Assembly (NCBI GenBank): GCA_014904845.1
Contig: MU119669.1
Span: 1-30,683 of the forward strand
Direction of reading: 5' to 3'
DNA: 30,683 nt
Source: Acephala macrosclerotiorum
Lineage: Eukaryota; Ascomycota; Leotiomycetes; Helotiales; Mollisiaceae
The notes beneath the pieces are model-generated. The model did not search any database. It was not told the DNA's origin and saw nothing but the letters and a program-made list of their open reading frames with translations. The stretch's first letter is position 1, and each line of letters begins with the position of its first letter. Below, piece after piece: positions 1 through 8,805 of this stretch. A program made the position numbers and the translations under genes.

Positions 1-31
1 GCCACGGTGGCCTGTTCGAGATCGTGAAGAG

Positions 32-1280
32 CTATCGATAAGGGAAAACCTCTTTGTGCACATTGCGATTGCTCCCGTTGGCTCTGCAGACTCTCTCGAG
101 AGAGAGCTGGAGGTTCGTAGGCCAGGCACCATCGTACAGGTGGAAGTCCGTCTTTGCCAGCCCCCTCAGTGGACTCAAAGGGCTACCTGTATCCGTATAC
201 TTATACTCCTCAGTCCTCACTGCAACGCCCTGTTTAACAATCAATTTCCTCTCACTCGTAAAAGCATAACTCCTCTGCATCGGAATCGGAACCGGCGAAC
301 TAATCTTCCCTTTAAGATTCTGACTTCCAAGCTCAACAACCGTCTCTCTCGTAGTCGTCTTTCCATGCGTTGTGCCAGAACCCGATCGACTCGCCATGAA
401 TTTCGGGAATATCTTGTGGAAGAGTGGTCGGATTGTAGGAGCACAGGCACGTATAATTCCAATAGCGCATTCTAGGACGGGCCAGATATCGAACTCTGCT
501 ATAATCCAAGTAATGTCGAGATCATTCGAGACTCGTAGGATAGATACGATTCGTGCGATGGATGCGAAGATGACGAATATTCCAAGACTGAGAACTCCCA
601 TCAATGCCCATTTTCGTCGTTTTGGAATTTGGAGCGCCGAGACGACGGGAACGACCATAAGAATCATCTAGGCGTCTGTTATTGTGTGCATGACAGTTGA
701 GGCTATCAGTGTTAGCTTCGCTTGGAAGCACATCACGTTGTCGGTGATGAATGAGCCTCCTGTGACAGGATTGCATTGGAAGATGTCTGATGCGATGAGA
801 GGAGCGCTGAAAATGCCGACAAAGATGATCGTTCCCCATGATAACCATTTTTCTCGTCGAGCTGGAAATACACGGAGGTAGAAGACGAGAATCGAGAACT
901 TCGTAAAACATAGAGCTAGCTGGTAAGCGATGAGCGTGCCGTAGGTGATTCGAAATGATTCTTCGATGAGGTTTGGAGGAACATCATGGATGTGATGTCC
1001 TTGACCGAAAAGAGTCCCGATGCCGAATAGAATGGTCATGATGAGAGTATTGAACCAAGCAATGACAATGAGCGTGTCATCCCAACTCCACACTCCGACG
1101 ACCTGAACGCGAGATATGATCCGGCCGAGGACGAAGAAGAATACCAATATCTGGGGGAAGACGGTGCCTCCAATAATTCGAGGCACCCTGCTGTCGCCGG
1201 GAATCTATTTAATAAGTTAGTGAGTGATCTTCAACTGTGATAACTCCAAGACTTACAGGTTGAAGACGCGGAATAATCAT
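32..1280 (-). pseudogene. Rhodopsin-domain (SAT4/Pth11-like) membrane protein gene with an in-frame TAG
   Basis: Members of this fungal family are seven-helix plasma-membrane proteins; some (Pth11) sense surfaces, most have no known ligand. I model exon 1 as 1280-1257 (MIIPRLQP), a 52-bp intron 1256-1205 (GTAAGT donor, CTAAC branch, TAG acceptor), and exon 2 as 1204-32. Exon 2 carries the family hallmarks: a WSWDD segment, several hydrophobic helices, FTKFSILVFYLRVF, a helix ending in TITDA, then ALMGVLSLGIFV and a polar cytoplasmic tail. The frame is open throughout except for TAG at 670-668, exactly where relatives commonly have Trp between TDA and MILM. Read with Trp there the product would be about 398 residues, the normal family size. 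I see no frameshift. It is either a recent pseudogene, a null allele, a sequencing error, or a readthrough gene; a truncated product would lack the last two helices and the tail. Confidence 0.75.
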
Positions 1281-2650
1281 GTTCAATGTTTTCGATTGTC
1301 CGTGTAATTGTCCGTATGTTTCTCACCAAGCCCTTCACTCCTGCAACTGCAGGGGAAGAGTAACATACATATGAGTAGAATGGATCTAGAGGGGCCGCAG
1401 GCGTTTGGACCAAGGACCGAAGATTCCCCAGAGCAGATGCCGGGAAGACCTAGAGTGACAGCCTTAAGGTGTCACTTTCGTGGACAATAAGGTTCAAAGC
1501 CAATCTTTATGCATCTACTCCAGAGAAGCAGCCGGAATAATGTCTCAGAAGAGAGAATATGTCCGTTGAACCCACCTGCTGCCAACATTTTGGGAGATGT
1601 ACAATGCCTGGAAAGATCTTTGAGTAATCGGCACTAACGATTCATCGACGACAGGAAACAGAGATCATTGATGGAAAACGTTCTGTGGCTTGCCCACAGA
1701 GCTGATCGCAAAAACAAGCAGGCATTTTCTTGCGGGGTATTCGCAAGATTCGATCAATCTGGTGTGAATGTTCGTACGCTTTGGTCAGCTAAGACTAAGA
1801 TTGTAAACACGGACTGGACGAGTGAAGTGCTGTGGAACTGGTAGCCGTCACCGGATACAGTATGGTGTTCATTCCGTGAGAGATTGGAAGAGGTTTGACT
1901 CGATGATAGAGAATAAGGTTTCACGCGCTGGGATGCTGGTTCTAATATGCATAAATGGTAGCCGCACTAGCATGGATGCTCATGCGATACTGGCAGCGAG
2001 CCGGCCCCCTTTCCAAATGGTGACGGGTCCCAGAGTAGTCTATGATTCTAGAGGATATTGAACCACGGAGGCTCGCAACGTGCATTGGGACGACTAGAGC
2101 TTATGAGGATGGCGATCGGGAGGTATAGACCGCCGATACTTGAGCCGCCTTCAATCGCCGCCAATATATTCCATGATTGTATGGCGGAGCCATGACTGCC
2201 GTGGTGTTGACGTGATGGCCTCGACCATCACCGACGCAGCATGACACCCAAGCTCCCACCGTCATAGTCAAACGAACGCGAGTAGGATCCAAGCAAGTAT
2301 ACGATTCAGGTCCCCCGTGGGACGATTTATGAGATGAGTTTCTGGTAGAGTTCCAGCTTAGGGCGTTGAACTAGGAAGCCCTAGCAACTGTGGACGTTTA
2401 TGACTCGATTCGGATTTCGGGTCTAACAAAAAAGCCTCGCCGTTCAGAATTCAACCTTCTCTCGTAGGGGCTGAAACTCTAGAATTGATCTTCGGACGAT
2501 CCGGTAAACAGCCAACAGCGCCAACACCCATCAGAGCCCCCGCAGCATTTCTCAAACATGTGAACTAAGCCTCCCAAAAGTGTCAAATACGACAGTCTTA
2601 ACGGAAAGGTGCTGGAAAGGAACAATGTTCTTGATACTTTTGCGAACCAT
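1281..2650. other. Intergenic, no gene recognised
   Basis: About 1.4 kb between the upstream end of the rhodopsin-domain gene and the 3' end of the SAP-2EXR gene. Only short open frames with no family resemblance or splice structure are present, and I see no tRNA or repeat. The part next to 1280 should contain the promoter of the rhodopsin-domain gene. Confidence 0.5.
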
Positions 2651-3661
2651 TTATAAATTTTGCACTCCATCACTCTGGCTCGGTGTCAGCGCTGGAAAAA
2701 AAACCCCCCATGAATTTGGAGAACTTACAACAGGTTTTTCGTAAATATGACGACGGTGTTTGATGCGATGAGCTTCCACCATCTGCACCTTGGGCATACC
2801 TCGCTCTTTCTCCTTTTCTGTGGGATTGTCGTAGAAACTGCTTATGAGGCAAAAATCTATAACATCGTATGGAAATTCCGCCCATTTATCACAAGGGTCC
2901 AACTTCTCGAACCTCGTGCGATCCTGCTCGATATAGACCTGGCCTGGAGTATCGTGGTACCAATAACTGTCATCGCCTCCACCACACAAAGACAACGTTT
3001 TCAATCCTCCGAATCGTGACAAGTCTTTCCTGAGATTGGAGCCACCATTGTATATAGCATCTGTGGTATTGAAACTTGACCCCCAATGGGAATATGATTT
3101 GACGAACTCAAAGTTTAGAGCGATGTGGGTAACTTGTTCCATTTCGGCCACCAGAGCAGGGGAATGAATTGGCGGATCAGCATTAAGCCAGTCCTCATCG
3201 TTCAAATACTTCAAACTCCAGAAGTAGTCCATATTGTATTTATCTTGCCATGGTCCAAAGTACAATATGTCTCCGCCAGGAAAATCTGCGTATGCATTTG
3301 AGCTGCCGAAGACTAGTCGGTATCTCTTAAGAGCAACTTCTCGTGCTGTGCGGCAGACACTGAGAGCGGCGGGATTCGGTGTATGGTGGTTCTTTGGAAA
3401 GTATATCTCTGTGAGGTCGCCCTTGTGCGCTGCGCTGAGAACTCGCGGACCAGGCAATGAAAACTCGAATATCATCGCTTGGATCTCTTTCGGAAAGCGT
3501 TGGAAGAGTGAGAATTGTTTATGCTGAAGCATCCATCTCTCCCAATCAGAATCCCGCAGACGTTGAACCAGCACTTCTTTCGTGCCTGTGAGTCGGAGGC
3601 GTCGTGACCTCAGTTCGGCCTTGAGCTGGTCGATGCTCATCGAGGAGTAGAGAGTGATCAT
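2651..3661 (-). CDS. SAP-domain plus 2EXR-domain protein
   Basis: This is a single-exon frame of 336 residues. Residues about 7-37 form a SAP helix-loop-helix (SIDQLKAELRSRRLRLTG then TKEVLVQRL), a DNA/RNA-binding motif. Residues about 48-140 match the fungal 2EXR domain: FQRFPKEIQAMIFEFSLPGP, then NPAALSVCRTAREVALKRY, then a D-I-L-YFGP segment. 2EXR proteins are abundant in Pezizomycotina, often F-box-like in layout, and functionally uncharacterised. The remaining C-terminal 190 residues have no motif I know. The last 80 bases cross an A8-C6 homopolymer at about 2695-2709. A GTAAGT at 2728-2723 and a pyrimidine-tract CAG at 2694-2692 could form a 37-nt intron, but that is unusually short and has no clear branch site, so I keep the unspliced frame. 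The role is unknown; a DNA-bound adaptor is only a guess. Confidence 0.8.
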   Translation of the reverse strand: MITLYSSMSIDQLKAELRSRRLRLTGTKEVLVQRLRDSDWERWMLQHKQFSLFQRFPKEIQAMIFEFSLPGPRVLSAAHKGDLTEIYFPKNHHTPNPAALSVCRTAREVALKRYRLVFGSSNAYADFPGGDILYFGPWQDKYNMDYFWSLKYLNDEDWLNADPPIHSPALVAEMEQVTHIALNFEFVKSYSHWGSSFNTTDAIYNGGSNLRKDLSRFGGLKTLSLCGGGDDSYWYHDTPGQVYIEQDRTRFEKLDPCDKWAEFPYDVIDFCLISSFYDNPTEKEKERGMPKVQMVEAHRIKHRRHIYEKPVVSSPNSWGVFFPALTPSQSDGVQNL

Positions 3662-3897
3662 GGCTATGATTGTTGGTGAACCTCAAGGACAAAGGATGCT
3701 GAACAGAAGTTGAAATTTCGACGCGTTAACACGAGTCTACAAAGTCCGTGCACTGCACTAACCAAAACACGCATGTGACTACGCGATCAAGATCTCCGTT
3801 GCCTAGCAATCCTTCTTCTATCACAATCAACATCATCAACAACCTCGCTCTTTGCTACTTGAGCCTCGTACTATGAATATGATCAAAATCGATAACT

Positions 3898-5769
3898 ATG
3901 AGCCAAATCGCAAGAAGAGACGTCGAAATTCTGGTGCACACAACAGCTCCAAGCCTAGGACCTGACGACGCGCGATACAGAGCACTTGCTCAAGCATACC
4001 TGGATTTTCGACCAGCAAAGCGGCGCAGGTTGGATGATTCGCCTCTCGCCAGTCATTTGGATGATACCATTATACGAGAAGAAGGTCGCTGTCATGAAGA
4101 ACGACGCGAATCAACACATGAAGAAAGGGAATCGGAAGCATCATGGCGACCAGACGAGGAACGCGCGGAGTCCGTCTCTCAATCACAACGTCTCACAGAC
4201 TTTGACCGCCAAGATATTTCAGAGATCATCGACTCGCCCGAACTGTCTTTTATGAGTGTGATGGACAATAGGGCATCTCCGGCATTTCGAGGTCATGTCA
4301 CGTGTCACAGACCAGTTTCTCAGAGCGCAGAGGATTCTTGGCAACCTCCTGGGAGTGAGGTTCCAGATTCACAGCCGGAGCTGAATCAAACGTTGGCCGC
4401 ATTTTCTTCCCCCACTAGGATCCTAGAGGTCTTTTTACAGAATCAAGATATAATTCAATCTACCACATCCCCATCAGGCCCGTCGGAAGGGCGAGGACCT
4501 TCGGGTAGCGTTCTCAGCAGCAGCCAAAGATCTCCAACTCTTCTTCGTAGTCAGAATAAGAGTTCGAGTAGCCGTGAAGGGCCTGTTGGTTGCAAAAGGA
4601 CTTCACAGTCATCTCCATTTCTTCCACGAACCCGAAATGAACATGACAATAGCCTCGAAACCGAAGGTAGCAATGAAAATGCTGTGCCATCACTACCCAA
4701 TGCCGTGGTGACCAACTCGCCTCTTTCGCAGTCCAGGAACATTGCAAAACACCCAGAACGGCAGAAGGAGGTTGATAGTCTTTTGAACAGATTCAGCAGC
4801 GAAAGGCTTCACACATCATCTACTGAGGCTCTTCCACAGAACCTGAATCTGGAGGCGGACAGCCTTGAAGTCGGTGTTGGAAGCAAGGAAGCTCGGCTTT
4901 CCTCTTCACAAAGTCTTCCACGGGACCAAAGTCAAGAGAAAGGTAGTCTTGAAGTCTCCGAGAGGAACGAGAATGCTTCGACTTCGTCGTCTGCTGATGC
5001 ACCACCAACCAACTCATCCCCCTCGCCCGTCAGGGATCCTGGGGAACAGCTAGAGCGAGTCTTGAGGAACAAGAGTCCTATCACTCCTTTAATTCAAGAT
5101 TCACACCTCGAGAAGAAACGCAAGCATCTGTCCTCAATCCCTGAGGCTCTTTCTGAGACTCGTATATTTTCATCCGCACCACCAGCACTTGCTCTCGAGG
5201 AACATCCGCCTGCCGCTCCGCCACTAAAAAGGCAACGTTTCGAACCAGCTAGCTCTCCCATCGCCGGTAGGTCTTCAGACTCAATATCCTCAAGCCCAGC
5301 AGGGACCACACCACAAACAAAATGGTTCGACCTACTCGAAATCCGCTCTCCTCCGCCAGCTACTTCAAATGGCGATTTGACAGAAGACTCACTAATAACT
5401 CCTACCCTCCATTCCGTAGCCCAGAAAATGTCCCTCTCCCGCTTCCGACCCGCCTCCCAAACCCGCGGCCCAAGACCAATGGAAAGAGGCTACTGGTCCA
5501 TTCCCTGCTCCGAATGGAGCGAGGATACCCGAAATCGGTGTTGGAATTTCCTAGGCGAGATAATTGGGAAGGGCGAACTTGGATGGGGAGTTTGGTGCGT
5601 TCGTGATGGAATGGACAGTGAGTTCAACGGTATGAGGGTTTACTGTTGGGGAGCGGTGGTAGGACATATTTGGTTGTTCCTTGTGACAGCAAGTTTCAAC
5701 AAGGTCAGGAAAATGGCGGTGAATTGGATAGATGGTAGTGGAGAGGTAGTTGTTAGAATGCCTGAATGA
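3898..5769 (+). CDS. Disordered Ser-rich nuclear-type protein with internal repeats and a Trp-rich C-terminal module
   Basis: Single exon, 623 residues; I do not recognise the family by name. Residues 1-45 look ordered (DVEILVHTTAPS then DDARYRALAQAYLDF) and run into a basic patch KRRRLDD, a likely nuclear localisation signal; a second is PLKRQRFEP near 442. Residues 50-110 are rich in Glu and Arg. The middle (about 150-500) is Ser/Pro/Glu-rich and disordered, with three degenerate repeats near 242, 312 and 340. Residues 530-623 form a compact Trp/Gly/Cys-rich domain (GYWSIPCSEW, ELGWGVWCVRDG, MRVYCWGAVVGHIWLF, NWIDGSGEVVVRMP) that looks like the constrained part of the protein. The ATG lies about 235 bp from the divergent SAP-2EXR start, so the two may share a promoter region. 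A chromatin or DNA-repair scaffold is a guess from composition only. Confidence 0.85.
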   Translation: MSQIARRDVEILVHTTAPSLGPDDARYRALAQAYLDFRPAKRRRLDDSPLASHLDDTIIREEGRCHEERRESTHEERESEASWRPDEERAESVSQSQRLTDFDRQDISEIIDSPELSFMSVMDNRASPAFRGHVTCHRPVSQSAEDSWQPPGSEVPDSQPELNQTLAAFSSPTRILEVFLQNQDIIQSTTSPSGPSEGRGPSGSVLSSSQRSPTLLRSQNKSSSSREGPVGCKRTSQSSPFLPRTRNEHDNSLETEGSNENAVPSLPNAVVTNSPLSQSRNIAKHPERQKEVDSLLNRFSSERLHTSSTEALPQNLNLEADSLEVGVGSKEARLSSSQSLPRDQSQEKGSLEVSERNENASTSSSADAPPTNSSPSPVRDPGEQLERVLRNKSPITPLIQDSHLEKKRKHLSSIPEALSETRIFSSAPPALALEEHPPAAPPLKRQRFEPASSPIAGRSSDSISSSPAGTTPQTKWFDLLEIRSPPPATSNGDLTEDSLITPTLHSVAQKMSLSRFRPASQTRGPRPMERGYWSIPCSEWSEDTRNRCWNFLGEIIGKGELGWGVWCVRDGMDSEFNGMRVYCWGAVVGHIWLFLVTASFNKVRKMAVNWIDGSGEVVVRMPE

Positions 5770-5854
5770 AAAACTGTTGGATACCTGCATTATGTGCCTT
5801 GAACGTTTTTGTGCTAAGTTACGTTTCGAAGTACGAGGTTTGTTAAGAGCTTTG

Positions 5855-5860
5855 AATAAA
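5855..5860 (+). terminator. Poly(A) signal AATAAA
   Basis: A perfect AATAAA lies 86 nt after the stop codon of the 623-residue gene, a normal distance for a 3' UTR in this kind of genome. Most genes here do not show so clear a signal. Confidence 0.5.
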
Positions 5861-6557
5861 GCTTTCCAAGCCTGATGTGTACGGACAATTCGAGACCAAC
5901 ATTCTTCAATTTGGAATTATTAAAAATTAGTACTTGTGCTAATCTTCAAAGTCCTAAATGACTTCAGAGCTTTGGGTCACTCAGGGTGTGATTTTTGGTA
6001 TTTGGTCCAGTTAGGCATTATACTGCCCAGGCCGATGACTGTTAATATTAGACATTCATACATAGCCATCCAAAATCTCCACTTTCTCAGCCTTGCCGCG
6101 GAACACTCACTCCCCATCTCAAAAAACACAAAAAACAATTAAGCACGTGATAAGCGTACGAAAGCATACTTGCTCGACAGCTATAAAATTGATCCTTCGT
6201 ACGACAACGCGACGATTAACTCCACACTTTGCTACCCCCTCCCGGGTGCTATGTATGGGAGGTTCTGTACTAGTACGACGTCACGATAATTATAAGGGTC
6301 AGGTGTACACTTTTAGTAGACAGGTGATGGTGTATCAAGCTTTGTGACTGTTTCGTCTCTTATCTCTATGAACTTTAAGAAGAGTTGATAGGGGTGAAGA
6401 TGTTAACGACGAATAACAAGTATGGGGATGAGATGACAGTGTATGAAAATCCGATGAAAATTAGGTCAACTTCTCTTCGCATATTCCTGTTCAACTCGTC
6501 AACAGCTTATCAAACACTCACCTGCCATCTTATCTTCATTTCCTCGGCTACGAAACC
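5861..6557. other. Convergent intergenic spacer
   Basis: About 700 bp between two gene 3' ends. It is somewhat AT-rich and contains two copies of the palindrome CGTACG (as CGTACGA near 6157 and 6198) but no believable coding frame, tRNA or transposon. Confidence 0.5.
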
Positions 6558-7816
6558 TTAAGCATCGATCCCATTCTCCCTATACATCCCATCAAGCAAC
6601 GCATGCCTCTCCACCGCATCCTCAAAACTACAATTAACTCTCCCCTCATACAGCGCCTTATACAACCTCCCCACATTCCTCGCCGGGAGTCCAAACTTCC
6701 CCTTCCCTCCCTCCTCCTCCTCATCAAACTCGTCCCTATCTGGCGCCACCTCCTCCACCTCATCCTTCTCAAAATTATGAACCTGAATCTTCATATCTGG
6801 ATACCCTATTTGGAGGGATGGCCCAGAAACAGAAACGCGGATCTCACCGGTGGAGCCGTAGATACGCCAGTCGAGACCAGGCGTGTTTTTGAATGGTTTG
6901 CCACCGCGGAGGGTCATGGAGAGGGGGATACCGGTGGTGAGGGTTCCAGAGAGGAAGATGGTGTCATCTGAAGTCTTGTTCTTCGTCTCGAGTACCTTTC
7001 CTTCTCCATCGACGATCTGGACTGTCTTTCTTCGATTGGCGAGAAGGGTTTTGGGACCGGATTCGAATCCATATCCCAGAACTATGTTTCACGTCAGTAA
7101 GTGCAATGAGGACAAAAGGAGAAAGGAAGGAAACAAACCGAATTGCACATAATCAACCGCATGCCCAAACTGAATTGTCACAATATTCCCTCCCACCTCC
7201 CTATCTGCAAAATAAGCGTGATCCAACGGTAACATCGGTCCCACATTCCCAACCTGTCCTGTCCAAGTACTGCTCAACACATCGCCAATCTTGCCTTCCT
7301 TGATCAATTCCTTGATCTTATGAACAATAGGTTCTTGTCGATCTTGGAGACCGACAACCGCATTCTTGACCCCATTCTCCTCTTTCAATCTCAGCAACTC
7401 CCTCGCTTCCGCAAGGTTCTTGCCAAGAGGCCATTCGACAAAAACATCCTTACCCGCCTTCAAAGCTGGAGTAATGAGTGGTAAATGCTTATCGACTCGG
7501 ACACTACACACCACTAAGTCGATATCCTTATCCTTCGCCAACTCTGGCCATCGAAAATATTAGTAAGTATCTCTCACGTGATAGAGAGGGGTATGGAGGG
7601 GTAAATCAGGGGAAGGGACATACCTTCAGGATCCCCATAAGCCTTCGTACTCCCAGGAAGACCATAAAGCTCAATAGCTGCTTTAGAACTCTCGACTGAG
7701 GAGTTACAAATCGCTGTAATCTCGTATTTATCGCTTGCTTTCAGATACGGTAGGTGAGCACCTGGCGCCCAGCCGGTTTTGGAGAGACCGATGAATCCGA
7801 CGCGGATTGGTGCCAT
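6558..7816 (-). CDS. Gal80-like Gfo/Idh/MocA family protein
   Basis: I assemble three exons: 7816-7624, 7543-7139 and 7081-6558, with introns 7623-7544 (GTATGT...CAG) and 7138-7082 (GTTTGT, CTGAC branch, TAG). Frames join exactly, giving 373 residues, the usual family length. The N-terminus is a Rossmann fold (VGFIGLSKTGWAPGAHLPYL), followed by ITAICNSS, DLVVCSVRVDKH and, in the second domain, GGNIVTIQFGHAVDYVQF. In catalytic members the second motif is EKP with the active-site Lys; here it reads EWP (Trp102), as in proteins resembling the galactose regulator Gal80. Loss of that Lys argues for a non-catalytic, NAD(P)-sensing regulator, but filamentous fungi have several such paralogues and a dehydrogenase activity is not excluded. 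The 40 residues near 290-330 are acidic. Confidence 0.9.
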
Positions 7817-8805
7817 TGTTCGTTCTTCGTTTTCTGCTAAGATAATATAGTTGAGGAATGATGAACTGAATTTGAATTATAAGGGCGTTGAAGGAGAGTG
7901 CCGCAAGTTCATATATAGTTTGTGTCTTGAGGTCGTTGTTTGAGGTGGGTCATTTCCCGATTGGTCCTGGAAGTGTGGATAAAGTTGGCTGGCCATCACA
8001 TCATCAGGCTGATTTGAAATCAAGCATAGTTGTATGTTGTCAAGGTGTCACTTCACCATCATATGTTGTACGACGATATAAACAGAATCAGAACTCGAGG
8101 AAAGATATCTTCGTATTCTGCGAAAGGTTAGTGCTCTTCGAGGGTGGGGCTCGCTCCATTGAGCCTCCTATCACCAGCATGTAAGCACTTAAACTCAACG
8201 GAAATAGACGAAGAATGCGACACGGACATTGGATTCACAAGAAACACCACTAAATTACCGATTGCTGGAAAATATCTTTGTAATCTTTTCATTTGATTAG
8301 ACTGAATCTGTCCTCGAACGCTCTGTCTACTGACAAAGAATGCCCAGATGAGATTTATCAGAAGGAGGAGGAACAACGCCATTGGCGGCATCCCAACAAG
8401 AAGTAATGCTGATGCATGTATTGCATGCATTTGTTAGAAAGAGCTTCTTCAAAAACTACCCTTCCAAAGATGCCAGTACTCCAAACATTCACAATTCCAG
8501 CCCCTCCTTGAAAATTTCGGATGGAAGGCTTCAAATATAACAAGTTCACATACAATGCTCAGCACAGCTGCTTATACGTGCAGATGGTTTTCGCCGAAGA
8601 AGAGAAGATTAACGCCGCCGGTGGATGCTGGAAGATAGATTCCGTGGAATCGTCGAAAACTTAAGAAGAAGATTGGAATTCATGCAGGGTGGATGAGATC
8701 GGCCGTGGTGTGGTCGTAAAACGAGCCTGATCTCGAGGTATTATAGTTGTGGAAGAGACGCTCGGCGCGAGAAGAATTGAATGCTGACCGCTAATTGGTA
8801 TCCAG
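7817..8805. other. Intergenic, upstream of the Gal80-like gene and downstream of lrg1
   Basis: Roughly 1 kb. Short frames occur, including a hydrophobic one at 8430-8128 on the minus strand, but none has a start context, splice structure or family motif that I would trust. The portion next to 7816 should hold the promoter of the Gal80-like gene. Confidence 0.5.

Noticed and set aside
7049..7075. tRNA B-box-like GGATTCGAATCC
   Set aside because: It lies inside the coding sequence of the Gal80-like gene, and no acceptor stem or A box can be paired.
8128..8430. Hydrophobic 100-codon minus-strand frame
   Set aside because: One hydrophobic stretch is not enough; there are no conserved motifs or gene signals.
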